From Timonella senegalensis JC301 (GTDB taxonomy: Bacteria > Actinomycetota > Actinomycetes > Actinomycetales > Cellulomonadaceae): a stretch of 64,000 bases of DNA. Positions 27,726 through 39,285 of the stretch are shown here, one piece after another. The stretch covers positions 398,434 through 462,433 of the forward strand of contig NZ_HE978644.1 in assembly GCF_000312125.1 (NCBI RefSeq), in the 5' to 3' direction. Each line of letters starts with the position of its first letter. Position 1 is the first letter of the stretch. The position numbers were made by a program, and so were the translations under genes. Under the pieces are notes generated by a model that was not told the DNA's origin, did no database searches, and saw only the letters and a list, made by a program, of their open reading frames with translations.

Positions 27726-28232
27726 ATGCTCTCTGACTCCACTCCTGCCTCTCCTGCCCCGGATTCCCCGGAGGAAGGGCAGAACGAATCCGTGGATCCA
27801 CTCACTGGGCTTCCAGTTGTTCCGCACCACGTGAACAAGGAGATCTTCCAGAGTGCAATGCGTGCTCTCGTTATTCTCCTCATCGCGCTGGCTGTACTTG
27901 GCACGGTTGTTGGCTACCTCGTTGGCGGCCTCCCCGGCGTGTGGGGAGCACTGCTCGGCGTTGCCGTGGCGCTCGTGTTCTCTGGAACCACGATCTGGTC
28001 GATGCTGCACACTGCAGACAAATCCCCGAACTACACTATGGGCGTCGTGCTCGGTGCGTGGATCGGGAAGATGTTCTTCTTTGTGATTGTTCTGGCGGTT
28101 CTCGGCCAGTTCAGTTTCTACCACAAGGTCGTCTTTGCCATCGTCATTCTCATTGGCGTTATTGGCAGCGCTCTGCTTGACATGTGGGCCGTTGCGAAGG
28201 GCCGTCAGCCCTATGTAACTCCTTCAAAATAG
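27726..28232 (+). CDS. AtpI-like four-helix membrane protein upstream of ATP synthase
   Basis: Small membrane protein of 168 residues. After a Pro/Ser/Glu-rich N-terminus of about 40 residues there are four hydrophobic segments: ALVILLIALAVLGTVVGYL, ALLGVAVALVFSGTTIW, MGVVLGAWIGKMFFFVIVLAVL, and VVFAIVILIGVIGSALLDMW. Position directly before atpB and four-TM topology match the actinobacterial counterpart of AtpI, a helper in assembling the c-ring or supplying Mg2+. Sequence identity to proteobacterial AtpI is not obvious by eye, so the name rests mostly on place and shape. Starts 4 bases after wecA. Confidence 0.8.
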   Translation: MLSDSTPASPAPDSPEEGQNESVDPLTGLPVVPHHVNKEIFQSAMRALVILLIALAVLGTVVGYLVGGLPGVWGALLGVAVALVFSGTTIWSMLHTADKSPNYTMGVVLGAWIGKMFFFVIVLAVLGQFSFYHKVVFAIVILIGVIGSALLDMWAVAKGRQPYVTPSK

Positions 28233-28499
28233 CAAAGTGATCAGATTCACGCTCGCTCTGGTCTAAAGGTCCTACGCGGCGCAGAATCGCAGACGTACAA
28301 GGTAAGAACGCTGTCCCAGCGACCATAAGCCACCCTCGGGGTGTGCTCCTCGCCGCCAAACATCGGTGATAATTCAGCCCGGACTGTCAACACGGCCCGC
28401 TGAATGGGATAAGATTCTTGCGATCCATAACGGATATGCGTAGATCCAGGCGATGCCGCCTAGCACCACCGTCTACGCCTTCACTACCGGGAGATTACA

Positions 28500-29309
28500 C
28501 TGTCCAACCTAGCGACGATCCTCAACCTCGCCGCGTCTGGTGACGAGGGCGGATTCCATCCCCCTTCAATCAATGAATTCTTTCCGGCACCCATCTTCGA
28601 AATCGGCTCCATCGAGTTCCACCGCATTCACCTGGTGCAAATCGTTGCCGCCGCTGTTCTGATCATCCTGTTCCTGCTTGCCGCTCGTCGTGCCAAGCTC
28701 GTACCAGGCCGGGGTCAGAACGTTGCAGAAATGGCGCTGGACTTCGTGCGAGTAAACATCGCCGAAGAGATTCTCGGCCACAACGCGCGCAAGTACCTTC
28801 CCATGCTGACCACGATGTTCTTTGCCATCCTGGCATTCAACATCACGGGAATCATTCCATTCCTCAACATTGCAGGTACCTCTAAGAGCTCCCTGCCTAT
28901 TGTTATTGCGCTCTGGACGTTCCTGGTCTACCTGTCCTCCGGTGTTAAGCGCTTCGGCGTGGGTGGCTACCTGAAGAACCAGTTGTTCCCACCAGGGATC
29001 CCTAAGTTCCTGTACATCCTGATCACCCCGATCGAGATGCTCCAGGTCTTCCTGTTCCGCCCAATGACGCTTGCACTGCGTCTCACGGCGAACATGGTCG
29101 CTGGGCACCTCCTCCTGGTGCTCTGCTTTACGGCAACGAACTTCTTCCTGTTCCACCCAAGCCTTGGCATGAAGCTTCTCTCCCCAGTGGGGCTCACCGC
29201 GGGACTCGCGTTCACTCTCTTTGAGATCCTTGTGGCCGCACTCCAGGCATACGTGTTCACGCTGCTTTCAGCCGTGTACATCAGCATGGCAATTGAGGAA
29301 GAACACTGA
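28500..29309 (+). CDS. atpB: ATP synthase Fo subunit a, apparent CTG start
   Basis: Proton-channel subunit of the membrane sector. Conserved elements are GFHPPSINEFFPAP at the N-terminus, LVPGRGQNVAEMALDFV, the functional arginine in FLFRPMTLALRLTANMVAGHLL, and a C-terminal helix LQAYVFTLLSAVYISMA. The first ATG/GTG/TTG in the frame is the GTG at 28635, which would remove the conserved N-terminal 45 residues. Upstream the frame is open only back to a TAG at 28461. The sole well-placed initiator is CTG at 28500, six bases after GGGAG (28489-28493), giving 269 residues. I therefore annotate a CTG start. First gene of atpBEFHAGDC. Confidence 0.92.
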   Translation: MSNLATILNLAASGDEGGFHPPSINEFFPAPIFEIGSIEFHRIHLVQIVAAAVLIILFLLAARRAKLVPGRGQNVAEMALDFVRVNIAEEILGHNARKYLPMLTTMFFAILAFNITGIIPFLNIAGTSKSSLPIVIALWTFLVYLSSGVKRFGVGGYLKNQLFPPGIPKFLYILITPIEMLQVFLFRPMTLALRLTANMVAGHLLLVLCFTATNFFLFHPSLGMKLLSPVGLTAGLAFTLFEILVAALQAYVFTLLSAVYISMAIEEEH

Positions 29310-29346
29310 TTTTGAGCCTCGGCTCGAAGGCTTAACACCTGGTTGA

Positions 29347-30280
<934 letters not shown>

Positions 30281-30281
<1 letters not shown>

Positions 30282-31096
30282 TGCGCGGGACCAGCCAGGC
30301 GTCTCTCAATGCAATCTCGGACCGATTCGAATCGGACCTTCAGGCTGCAGGCCAAGACGCGCTGACAATCGGTGAACAGTTGTTCGTCGTCGTCGACGCA
30401 CTCGACAGCTCAGGGGCCCTGCGCCGGTCACTTGCAGACCCATCGCGATCGGGCGAAGACAAGGCTGCCCTTGTCCGCTCGGTCCTGAGCGGTGGGTTTG
30501 ACGCGACCACAGTCTCGATCATGGAGGCTGTGGCCGAGGCTCATTGGTCGTCCGAAGCAGACTTGGTTGATGCGGTCTCGCTCTTGGCGATCAACGCCCA
30601 CCTTGTGGCGGCGCAGATGCGTGGAGTGCTCGAGACCGTAGAGTCCGAGCTCTTTATTGTCACTCGCGCACTTCAGGGACAGCGTGAAGTTCGCCAGGCG
30701 CTTTCCGACGACTCGACTGAACCGAGCCGTCGTGTGAAGTTGCTTGAGCAACTGCTTACCGGCAGGGCAGACCCCGTCACCGTTGCTTTGGCAACGCGTG
30801 CAACTGCCAAGCCACGTGGGGAACGTTTTGTGCCAGCGCTTGCGCGGGTAGGAGACATGGCGGCTGCACGCCGCTCCCGCAAGGTTGCGTACGTCTCGAC
30901 GAGCCACGCGCTCAGCGATGCACAGATCAACCGTCTCGAGTCGCTTCTCACCAGTGCGTATGGTGCGGACATGCAGCTCAACGTGACTGTCGATCCAGCA
31001 GTGGTCGGTGGCATGCGCATCCAGGTCGGTTCCGACGTCATCGATTCGACGATGTTGACCCGACTTGCCGATGCGAAGCGCCGCCTAGCTAGCTAA
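30281..31096 (+). CDS. atpH: ATP synthase F1 subunit delta
   Basis: Connects the top of the F1 head to the b-subunit stalk. The 271-residue protein is longer than the 180 residues of E. coli delta, as usual for actinobacteria, where an additional N-terminal helical portion is present. The C-terminal part, VTVDPAVVGGMRIQVGSDVIDSTMLTRLADAKRRL, is the diagnostic delta signature. ATG 30281 with AGGGG at 30271-30275; the GTG at 30278 is an alternative. Confidence 0.95.
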
Positions 31097-31180
31097 CGAC
31101 CCCACAACGCAGCCGGCCTAGCCGGCACCCCAGGACAAACCAAGTTGACTGCGCAAGCAGTCACGACAGGAGAAGAGCTA

Positions 31181-32812
31181 ATGGCTGAGCTGACTATCCG
31201 GCCGGATGAGATCCGCGCCGCACTTGACAGCTTTGTGAAGTCCTACGAACCTGCCAAGGTTGTCACCGAAGAGGTTGGACGAGTTTCCCTCGCCGGTGAT
31301 GGTATTGCGCAGGTTGAAGGCCTTCCAAGCGCAATGGCCAACGAGCTGTTGCAATTTGAAGACGGGACCCTTGGTCTCGCACTGAGCCTTGACGTCCGCG
31401 AAATCGGTGTCGTCATCCTCGGTGAGTTCACCGGCATTGAAGAAGGTCAGGAAGTTCGCCGCACCGGCGAGGTCCTGTCCGTTGCTGTCGGTGACGGCTA
31501 CCTCGGTCGCGTCGTCGACCCACTGGGTAACCCAATTGACGGACTCGGCGAGATCGAGACCGTCGGTCGCCGTGCACTCGAGCTCCAGGCTCCGGGCGTT
31601 ATGGCCCGTAAGTCGGTTCACGAGCCACTGCAGACCGGTCTGAAGGCAATCGACTCGATGATTCCAATCGGTCGCGGTCAGCGTCAGCTGATCATTGGTG
31701 ACCGTCAGACTGGTAAGACCGCAATCGCGATCGACACCATCATCAACCAGAAGGCGAACTGGGAGTCGGGCGACCCGACCAAGCAGGTTCGTTGCATCTA
31801 CGTGGCAGTGGGCCAGAAGGGTTCGACGATTGCTTCCGTTCGCGGCGCACTCGAAGAAGCCGGCGCGCTCGAGTACACCACGATCGTTGCAGCTCCAGCT
31901 TCGGATCCAGCGGGCTTCAAGTACATCGCTCCATACACCGGTTCGGCTATCGGCCAGCACTGGATGTACGAGGGCAAGCACGTTCTCATCGTGTTCGATG
32001 ACCTCTCCAAGCAGGCTGAGGCTTACCGTGCTGTGTCGCTTCTGCTCCGCCGTCCACCAGGCCGCGAGGCTTACCCAGGTGACGTCTTCTACTTGCACTC
32101 CCGTCTCCTTGAGCGTTGTGCAAAGCTGAGCGACGAGCTCGGTGCTGGTTCGATGACCGGTCTTCCAATCATCGAGACCAAGGCAAACGACGTCTCCGCC
32201 TACATCCCAACCAACGTCATTTCGATCACCGACGGACAGATCTTCCTTCAATCCGACCTCTTCAACGCTAACCAGCGTCCAGCGGTCGACGTAGGTATCT
32301 CGGTCTCCCGTGTTGGTGGTTCGGCACAGACGAAGGCAATGAAGACGGTATCCGGTACGCTCAAGCTCGAGCTCGCCCAGTACCGCTCCCTCGAGGCCTT
32401 CGCACTGTTCGCATCCGACCTTGATGCAGCATCCAAGGCACAGCTCACCCGTGGTGCTCGCCTGATGGAGCTTCTGAAGCAGGGTCAGTACAGCCCATAC
32501 CCAATGGAGGACCAGGTCGTTTCCGTCTGGACCGGTACAAAGGGCAAGCTGGACGACGTCCCAATCGAGGATGTTCTTCGCTTCGAGTCTGAACTGCTTG
32601 ACTACCTGCGCCGCAACACGGACGTTCTGCCGACCATCGCGTCGACCGGAAAGTTCGAGAAGGAGACCGAAAAGGCTCTGGACGCAGGCGTTGACGCATT
32701 CCGCAACCTCTTCATCAAGGGCGACGGCGAAGCACTCGTCGAAGCAGAGCCTGAAGAGGACGGTTCCGCAGTGGTTGAGCAGGAAAAGATCGTCCGCCAG
32801 AAGAAGGCGTGA
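31181..32812 (+). CDS. atpA: ATP synthase F1 subunit alpha
   Basis: Non-catalytic nucleotide-binding subunit of the F1 head. The N-terminal helix for delta/b contact ([19 protein letters not shown]) is followed by the beta-barrel, the P-loop [13 protein letters not shown], the alpha signature [21 protein letters not shown], and a C-terminal helical domain. A tail of about 30 acidic residues ([18 protein letters not shown]) extends beyond the usual end, as in other actinobacteria, where such an extension is linked to suppression of ATP hydrolysis. ATG 31181 with AGGAG at 31168-31172; the frame is open to 31145 but that start has no support. Confidence 0.97.
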   Translation: MAELTIRPDEIRAALDSFVKSYEPAKVVTEEVGRVSLAGDGIAQVEGLPSAMANELLQFEDGTLGLALSLDVREIGVVILGEFTGIEEGQEVRRTGEVLSVAVGDGYLGRVVDPLGNPIDGLGEIETVGRRALELQAPGVMARKSVHEPLQTGLKAIDSMIPIGRGQRQLIIGDRQTGKTAIAIDTIINQKANWESGDPTKQVRCIYVAVGQKGSTIASVRGALEEAGALEYTTIVAAPASDPAGFKYIAPYTGSAIGQHWMYEGKHVLIVFDDLSKQAEAYRAVSLLLRRPPGREAYPGDVFYLHSRLLERCAKLSDELGAGSMTGLPIIETKANDVSAYIPTNVISITDGQIFLQSDLFNANQRPAVDVGISVSRVGGSAQTKAMKTVSGTLKLELAQYRSLEAFALFASDLDAASKAQLTRGARLMELLKQGQYSPYPMEDQVVSVWTGTKGKLDDVPIEDVLRFESELLDYLRRNTDVLPTIASTGKFEKETEKALDAGVDAFRNLFIKGDGEALVEAEPEEDGSAVVEQEKIVRQKKA

Positions 32813-32815
32813 TCC

Positions 32816-33712
32816 GTGGCCGGTAACCAGCGCGTTTATAAGGCGCGCATCAAGTCAACTCAGTCGCTGAAGAAGATCTTCCGCGCGATGGAGTTGATTG
32901 CCGCCTCACGTATCGGAAAGGCTCGTGCGGCAGCAGCCGCGACGCAGCCTTACGCTGACGCGATCACCAGTGCAGTTGGAGCCGCGGCAACGCACTCCAA
33001 CTTCGACCACCCCTTGACCTCCGACCGTACCGACACCAACCGCGTGGCTGTCCTCGCGGTGACGTCGGACCGCGGTATGGCAGGTGCCTACTCGGCGACC
33101 GTGCTGCGTGAGACCGAAACTCTCATCGCACGCCTCACCGCAGAAGGTAAGGAAGTCGACCTGTACGTGACTGGTCGCCGTGGCCTTTCGTACTACCAGT
33201 TCCGTGGCCGCGAGATTGTTCGGTCGTGGGCTGGAAAGTCCGATGCGCCTAGCGCCGACGAGGCTCGAGAAATCGCTGACACTCTTCTGGATTCGTTCCT
33301 TGCGAAGACTGAAGAGGGCGGCGTAGCTGCGATGTACGTTGTGTACACGCACTTCGTGAACATGGTGACGCAGACTCCACGAGTGGTTCGTCTGCTGCCT
33401 CTCGAGGTTGTGGACGTTGAAGTTGAGAAGGGTGCCGAAGAGGCATACCCACTCTACGAATTCGAGCCATCACCCGAGACTGTTCTCGACGAGCTCCTGC
33501 CACGTTACGTGCGTTCGAGGATCTACAGCTTCCTGCTCGAGGCCTCTGCCTCTGAGCTTGCGGCTCGCCAGCGTGCTATGCACACTGCGACCGACAACGC
33601 TGAAGACCTCATCCGCATGTACACCAGGCTTGCCAACTCGGCGCGTCAAGCGGAGATTACCCAGGAAATCAGCGAAATCGTGTCCGGAGCGGACGCACTC
33701 GCAGGTGCCTGA
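32816..33712 (+). CDS. atpG: ATP synthase F1 subunit gamma
   Basis: Central rotor shaft. The N-terminal helix ([27 protein letters not shown]) and C-terminal helix ([45 protein letters not shown]) form the asymmetric coiled coil that turns inside the alpha-beta hexamer; the Rossmann-like globular middle is also visible ([18 protein letters not shown]). 298 residues. GTG start four bases after the atpA stop. Confidence 0.97.
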   Translation: MAGNQRVYKARIKSTQSLKKIFRAMELIAASRIGKARAAAAATQPYADAITSAVGAAATHSNFDHPLTSDRTDTNRVAVLAVTSDRGMAGAYSATVLRETETLIARLTAEGKEVDLYVTGRRGLSYYQFRGREIVRSWAGKSDAPSADEAREIADTLLDSFLAKTEEGGVAAMYVVYTHFVNMVTQTPRVVRLLPLEVVDVEVEKGAEEAYPLYEFEPSPETVLDELLPRYVRSRIYSFLLEASASELAARQRAMHTATDNAEDLIRMYTRLANSARQAEITQEISEIVSGADALAGA

Positions 33713-33789
33713 ATCGACTGATTGAGTACCTTCGATCTAGTCCACCAGACTACTGATTTTGCTAACTGTACAGACCTAGCCGAACCTGA

Positions 33790-35298
<1,509 letters not shown>

Positions 35299-35342
35299 TC
35301 CGCAAGGATTAGTCCGCACTCACGAACACACCAGGAGTACAC

Positions 35343-35618
35343 GTGGCACAGCTCACCGTACAGCTCGTCGCAAAGGATCACGCTGTGTGGTCCGGACCGG
35401 CCAAGGTTGTGAGCGCGCCTGCAGCAGATGGCGAGATCGGTATCCTTCCAGGACACGCGCCGATTCTGTCTGTGCTTAATGCGGGTCAGGTTCGTATCAC
35501 GGATGTTGCTAACAACAAGTTCGAGTTCGTCATCACGGGAGGTTTCCTCTCCGTCGATGCCGACGCCGTAACCGTTGTTGCCGACAAGGTTGAGCAGAAC
35601 TCGCCTGCTGGCGCGTAA
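35343..35618 (+). CDS. atpC: ATP synthase F1 subunit epsilon (short form)
   Basis: Rotor subunit that also inhibits ATP hydrolysis. 91 residues cover the N-terminal beta-sandwich (VQLVAKDHAVWSGPAKVVSAPAADGEIGILPGHAPIL) but stop before the two C-terminal inhibitory helices found in E. coli epsilon (about 135 residues). A short epsilon recurs in some actinobacteria. GTG start with CAGGAG upstream. Together with the long alpha tail it suggests that hydrolysis control in this enzyme does not rely on epsilon helices (inference). Confidence 0.95.
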   Translation: MAQLTVQLVAKDHAVWSGPAKVVSAPAADGEIGILPGHAPILSVLNAGQVRITDVANNKFEFVITGGFLSVDADAVTVVADKVEQNSPAGA

Positions 35619-35645
35619 CGCCTTCAAACAGTTAGGGTCGAAGCC

Positions 35646-36077
35646 GTGAGTACTATCGTGTGGATAGCTATCGCAGCACTGCTAGTGCTGGTAGTTCTCT
35701 GCGCGTGGGGGTACTCACGGCTTCGGCGTCTGACCAAGCGGGCGGGCACGTTTGACTGTGCCTACCGCAGCACCAAGGACCGTACTCCGGAGTTGGACAA
35801 GTACTGGGCCAATGGCCTGTGTGAGTACCGTTCCGACCGCCTTGTGTGGTGGCGTCTCTATTCGCTGAAGTGGGAGCCGAGCCGCACCTGGCTGCGCCAG
35901 GGCTTCGACCTCGTTGGTCGTTCGCCGCTTGAGGCGGAGGGCCTTCCTGACGTTTATCTGGTGCAGTGCAACTACGAGGGTGCGCCCTTTGAGCTCATGA
36001 TGTCCGCCGAGGCTTATCACGGCTTGGCATCGTGGGTTGAATCCGCGCCCCCCTCGATTCAGGGATATATCTTCTAG
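35646..36077 (+). CDS. DUF2550 family membrane protein
   Basis: Conserved actinobacterial protein of unknown function, recognised by position after atpC and by sequence. An N-terminal membrane helix ([19 protein letters not shown]) and a short basic stretch are followed by a cytoplasmic-type domain of about 110 residues containing [22 protein letters not shown] and [29 protein letters not shown]. 143 residues. It is 27 bases behind atpC without a terminator, so probably co-transcribed with the ATP synthase genes, and is followed closely by nucS. Confidence 0.85.
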   Translation: MSTIVWIAIAALLVLVVLCAWGYSRLRRLTKRAGTFDCAYRSTKDRTPELDKYWANGLCEYRSDRLVWWRLYSLKWEPSRTWLRQGFDLVGRSPLEAEGLPDVYLVQCNYEGAPFELMMSAEAYHGLASWVESAPPSIQGYIF

Positions 36078-36097
36078 TCCGACCAAGGGAAACTTAC

Positions 36098-36793
36098 TTG
36101 CGACTCGTTGTTGCGCAGTGCGCTGCGTATTACACCGGCCGACTTTCCGCACACTTGCCAATGGCGACCCGATTGATCGTGGTCAAAGCCGATGGAAGTG
36201 TGCTTTTGCATTCGGACGGAGGTTCGTACAAGCCTCTGAACTGGATGTCTCCTCCCTGCTCAATGGCGGTCTCGGAGCCTTCAGAGGACCAAGCCGAACG
36301 CGGTGTGACTACCGTGTGGCGGGTTCAGCACCAAAAGAGCGACGACAACCTCGAAATCGAGCTCTACGAGGTTTTCCACGACTCAGCGCACGAGTTGGGG
36401 ATTGACCCGGGCCTTATCAAGGACGGCGTTGAGGCTCATCTCCAAGCGATGATGGCGGAGCAGATCGAGTTGCTCGGCGCTGGAAGCCACCTCATTCGTC
36501 GTGAATATATGACGGCTATTGGGCCGGTCGACATCCTCGCTCGCGACGCGAGCGGCCAAACGGTCGCCGTGGAGATTAAGCGCAGGGGAGAGATCGACGG
36601 AGTCGAGCAGCTCACGCGGTATCTCGACCTACTTAATCGCGATCCATTGCTCGCGCCGGTGCGCGGCGTCTTCGCCGCGCAGGAGATCAAGCCGCAGGCC
36701 CGTGTCCTTGCCACGGATCGTGGCATCGATTGCCTGATTCTGGACTATGACGCCATGAAGGGCGTCGATGACGTGGAGTCTCGGCTGTTCTGA
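36098..36793 (+). CDS. nucS: Mismatch-specific endonuclease NucS/EndoMS
   Basis: Endonuclease for the non-canonical, MutS/MutL-independent mismatch repair of actinobacteria and archaea; it makes double-strand cuts at G-T, G-G and T-T mismatches with help from the beta clamp. The N-terminal binding domain shows [23 protein letters not shown] and [10 protein letters not shown]; the RecB-like nuclease domain shows D145, E159 and K161 in [21 protein letters not shown]. 231 residues. The start is TTG at 36098, which matches the family N-terminus (MRLVVAQC). The beta-clamp-binding segment normally lies at the extreme C-terminus (DDVESRLF here). Confidence 0.96.
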   Translation: MRLVVAQCAAYYTGRLSAHLPMATRLIVVKADGSVLLHSDGGSYKPLNWMSPPCSMAVSEPSEDQAERGVTTVWRVQHQKSDDNLEIELYEVFHDSAHELGIDPGLIKDGVEAHLQAMMAEQIELLGAGSHLIRREYMTAIGPVDILARDASGQTVAVEIKRRGEIDGVEQLTRYLDLLNRDPLLAPVRGVFAAQEIKPQARVLATDRGIDCLILDYDAMKGVDDVESRLF

Positions 36794-36804
36794 GATTGTG
36801 TGTG

Positions 36805-36850
36805 AAGTGGGTGGGCCACGCTCGGGGAACGTGGCCCACCCACTTTTTTA
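36805..36850 (+). terminator. Intrinsic terminator after nucS
   Basis: AAGTGGGTGGGCCACG (36805-36820) pairs perfectly with CGTGGCCCACCCACTT (36830-36845), followed by TTTTTA. A textbook terminator ending the atp-DUF2550-nucS transcript. Confidence 0.9.
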
Positions 36851-36937
36851 TTCACGACGATCCTGCGCCAGCAGGCGCGACGCTCTAGACCCAGCGGTCT
36901 ACTTATAGTTAGCGCGCATCGCACAATCGCTCAGATC

Positions 36938-38230
36938 TCAGCGCAGCGCGCCCGCAGCAACTGAGGAAGCGAGCGATGGGCTGAGCGGGCACAACGGGAT
37001 GAGCATGGCCTGGTAGGCGTGATAGATGTCCGGCTTGCCGGGCCAAACCTTGTCGTCCGGCTGGTTGCGCAGATCGAGTTCGTGGTGCCACGAGCCAAGC
37101 GTGGTGTCGAGGAAGTAGGTCGAGATGTGCTCGAGCCACTGGTCGTAGTCCTCGGCGTAGGCGTTCTCGCCCGTTGCATGGAAGAGCGCGGCGGACGCTC
37201 CGAGGGCTTCGGCAGGGACCCAGTGCATCCGAGTGGAGACCACGGGTTCGCCGGACCAGTCGGTCGTGTAGACAAGGCCTCGGGCGCCCTCGGTGCTGAC
37301 CCGCCAGCCGTCTGCGATGGCGCGGGCGTAGAGCGCGCGGGCCGTCTCCTCGAGCCACGGGTGTGTGCCGTGGCCGTAGGTTGCGTTTAGGTGCAGCATT
37401 AGCCGGGCCCACTCAATTCCGTGACCCACGGTAGCGCCGTAGGGCTTGAACTGGTCGTCAGGGCGGTCCGCATTAAGCTCGAGGAGCGGCTGCCACTGCT
37501 CGTCAAAGTGCTCAGGGATGCGGTAGTTGCGGGGCGCGGACCATTCGAGGGCAACGATTCGCGCGATCTCGAGGGCGCGGTCATGCCACTTGGCGTTGCC
37601 AGTCACGTCACCGGCTGCGAGGAGAGCCTCCACGCTGTGCATGTTGGCGTTGACCCCGCGGTACGTGGACAGCTCTGTGAAATCGGCATTCCATTCGTCG
37701 ACGTGCAGTGAGTACTGGGGGTCGAAGAACCGTTCGTCGAGTGTGCGCAGTGCCTCGTCGAGTAGCTCCTGCGCGCCCGCAATGCCAGCGCGCACTCCAG
37801 AGGTGCCGGCAAGAACCACGAACGCGTGGGCATACGCGGCCTTTGTTGTGTCGGCCCCGCCGGGGTGTCCCTGAGCATCACGCTGCTCGTTGCCGTCCTC
37901 ATCGAGATCTGGTGTGGCTGGGATGGAGGCGTACCACCCACCATTCATATCGTCGTGAAGCGGGCCCCGCAGGGCGGCGATAGCCGCCTGTGCCACCTCG
38001 CGAGCGCCCTCGTGGCCAAGCATGGAACCGATCGAGAATGAGTGTGCCATGCGGCAAGTGATCCACGTGTGGACGGGCTGCGTGAGGTCGACGGTGCCGG
38101 TGTTACCGAGCCAGCCCGCGCCGCGGCCCTCGACGATGCAGTCCCGTGCAAACGTGAGTAGTTGGTCGGCCTGGCCAAGGAGCCACTCGCGGTGCGAGGC
38201 GGACGTGATGGTTAGTGTGTGATTGGTCAC
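36938..38230 (-). CDS. AGE-family sugar isomerase/epimerase (mannose isomerase-like)
   Basis: (Alpha/alpha)6-barrel enzyme of the N-acylglucosamine 2-epimerase superfamily, about 430 residues. Active-site-like elements include TWITCRMAHSFSIG near residue 60, DMNGGWYAS, the long middle helices NANMHSVEALLAAGD, HFDEQWQPLL, ATVGHGIEWARLMLHL and the C-terminal LGSWHHELDLRNQ. Members interconvert mannose and fructose, cellobiose or mannobiose epimers, or N-acyl sugars. The WITCRMAH and HGIEWARL features and the adjacent beta-mannosidase make D-mannose isomerase or mannobiose 2-epimerase most likely (inference). GTG 38230 has GGAG about seven bases upstream and lies three bases after the esterase stop. 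Confidence 0.85.
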   Translation of the reverse strand: MTNHTLTITSASHREWLLGQADQLLTFARDCIVEGRGAGWLGNTGTVDLTQPVHTWITCRMAHSFSIGSMLGHEGAREVAQAAIAALRGPLHDDMNGGWYASIPATPDLDEDGNEQRDAQGHPGGADTTKAAYAHAFVVLAGTSGVRAGIAGAQELLDEALRTLDERFFDPQYSLHVDEWNADFTELSTYRGVNANMHSVEALLAAGDVTGNAKWHDRALEIARIVALEWSAPRNYRIPEHFDEQWQPLLELNADRPDDQFKPYGATVGHGIEWARLMLHLNATYGHGTHPWLEETARALYARAIADGWRVSTEGARGLVYTTDWSGEPVVSTRMHWVPAEALGASAALFHATGENAYAEDYDQWLEHISTYFLDTTLGSWHHELDLRNQPDDKVWPGKPDIYHAYQAMLIPLCPLSPSLASSVAAGALR

Positions 38231-38232
38231 TT

Positions 38233-39228
38233 CTACTCCACTCGCGAGTTCTGGATGAGGGTTTGGAGCCATTCGACTTGGGCGAGGGACTGGTGGAACT
38301 GGCCGCCCTCATGGCCGTTGTAGGAGTACACACGAATGTCTTTACGCGAGGTGTCTGCAGGGTAGGCGTTGAACGCGCTGTATACAGTCGATGGTGGACA
38401 GATAGAGTCCATGAGGGCAACCGAGAACAGGGTAGGTGCGTTGGCGCGCTTGGCAAAGTTGACACCGTCAAAGTAGGACAGAGTGTGGAAGACCGACTCT
38501 ACGGAACCTCTGTGGACAGCAAGGTAGCGCGTAATCTCGTGGTACGGGTCGGAGTCCGTGATGCTCGTAGCGCGCTGGAAGTTGCAGAGGAACGGCACAT
38601 CGGGCATGACCGCAAAGAGGTCCGGGACAAGGCCGGACACGGCGAGCGTGATGCCGCCTCCCTGGCTTGCGCCCATAACCGTGACGCGCGACGAATCGAC
38701 CCACTCGAGTGAGCGGACCGCTTCCACAGCCCGAACGGCATCGGTGAAAACTCGGCGATAGTAGTAGTTCTGGGGACTGTCTATGCCTTTAGTCATGAAG
38801 CCGGAGCCCGAGGGTCCGGTAGCTCCCTCGTCGCTGGTGCGACCGCCCGACCCCCAGCCGGAACCCTGTCCGCGCGTGTCCATAAAGAGGTGCGCGAATC
38901 CGGCGTTTGCCCAGAGCAGATGCTCCTGCGCGAACCCACGCCCGCCCCCGTACCCCTGATACTGGACCACAGCCGGCAGGCTGTGCGGCGCTGCTCCCGC
39001 CGGAAGGTTGAGCCAGGCCTTGATGCGCTGCCCTCCAAACCCGCAGAACTCTACGTCGTAGGAGTCCACGAGTGTCAGCCCTGTCTGGACCTTAGTCAGT
39101 GTGACGTCGAGATCGTGGTCGCGCGCTTGGGCGAGAGTTGAGCTCCAGAACTCGTCGAAGTCGGCCGGTTCCCGTACCGCCGGCGCATACGTGGCAAGGT
39201 CTGTGGGCGAAAGGTCAAAGAACGCCAT
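38233..39228 (-). CDS. CE7-family acetyl esterase (acetylxylan esterase/cephalosporin deacetylase type)
   Basis: Alpha/beta hydrolase of 331 residues that removes acetyl groups from small sugars or oligosaccharides inside the cell. Signatures: the CE7 RGQ motif in MDTRGQGSGWG, the nucleophile elbow VMGASQGGGITLA (catalytic Ser), the Asp region ALMDSICPPSTVY, and the His in YSYNGHEGG. The oxyanion and entry features (QYQGYGGGRGFAQEHLLW) fit the family. No signal peptide, so it acts in the cytoplasm on imported substrates. Placed between a ROK regulator and an AGE epimerase and facing a beta-mannosidase, it most likely deacetylates manno-oligosaccharides from acetylated mannan. Confidence 0.93.
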   Translation of the reverse strand: MAFFDLSPTDLATYAPAVREPADFDEFWSSTLAQARDHDLDVTLTKVQTGLTLVDSYDVEFCGFGGQRIKAWLNLPAGAAPHSLPAVVQYQGYGGGRGFAQEHLLWANAGFAHLFMDTRGQGSGWGSGGRTSDEGATGPSGSGFMTKGIDSPQNYYYRRVFTDAVRAVEAVRSLEWVDSSRVTVMGASQGGGITLAVSGLVPDLFAVMPDVPFLCNFQRATSITDSDPYHEITRYLAVHRGSVESVFHTLSYFDGVNFAKRANAPTLFSVALMDSICPPSTVYSAFNAYPADTSRKDIRVYSYNGHEGGQFHQSLAQVEWLQTLIQNSRVE

Positions 39229-39285
39229 TATTTTCTACCTGTCGTGTCGTGTTGTGTTGAAGCCCGCTCCCTGGCGGTGGCGGGC

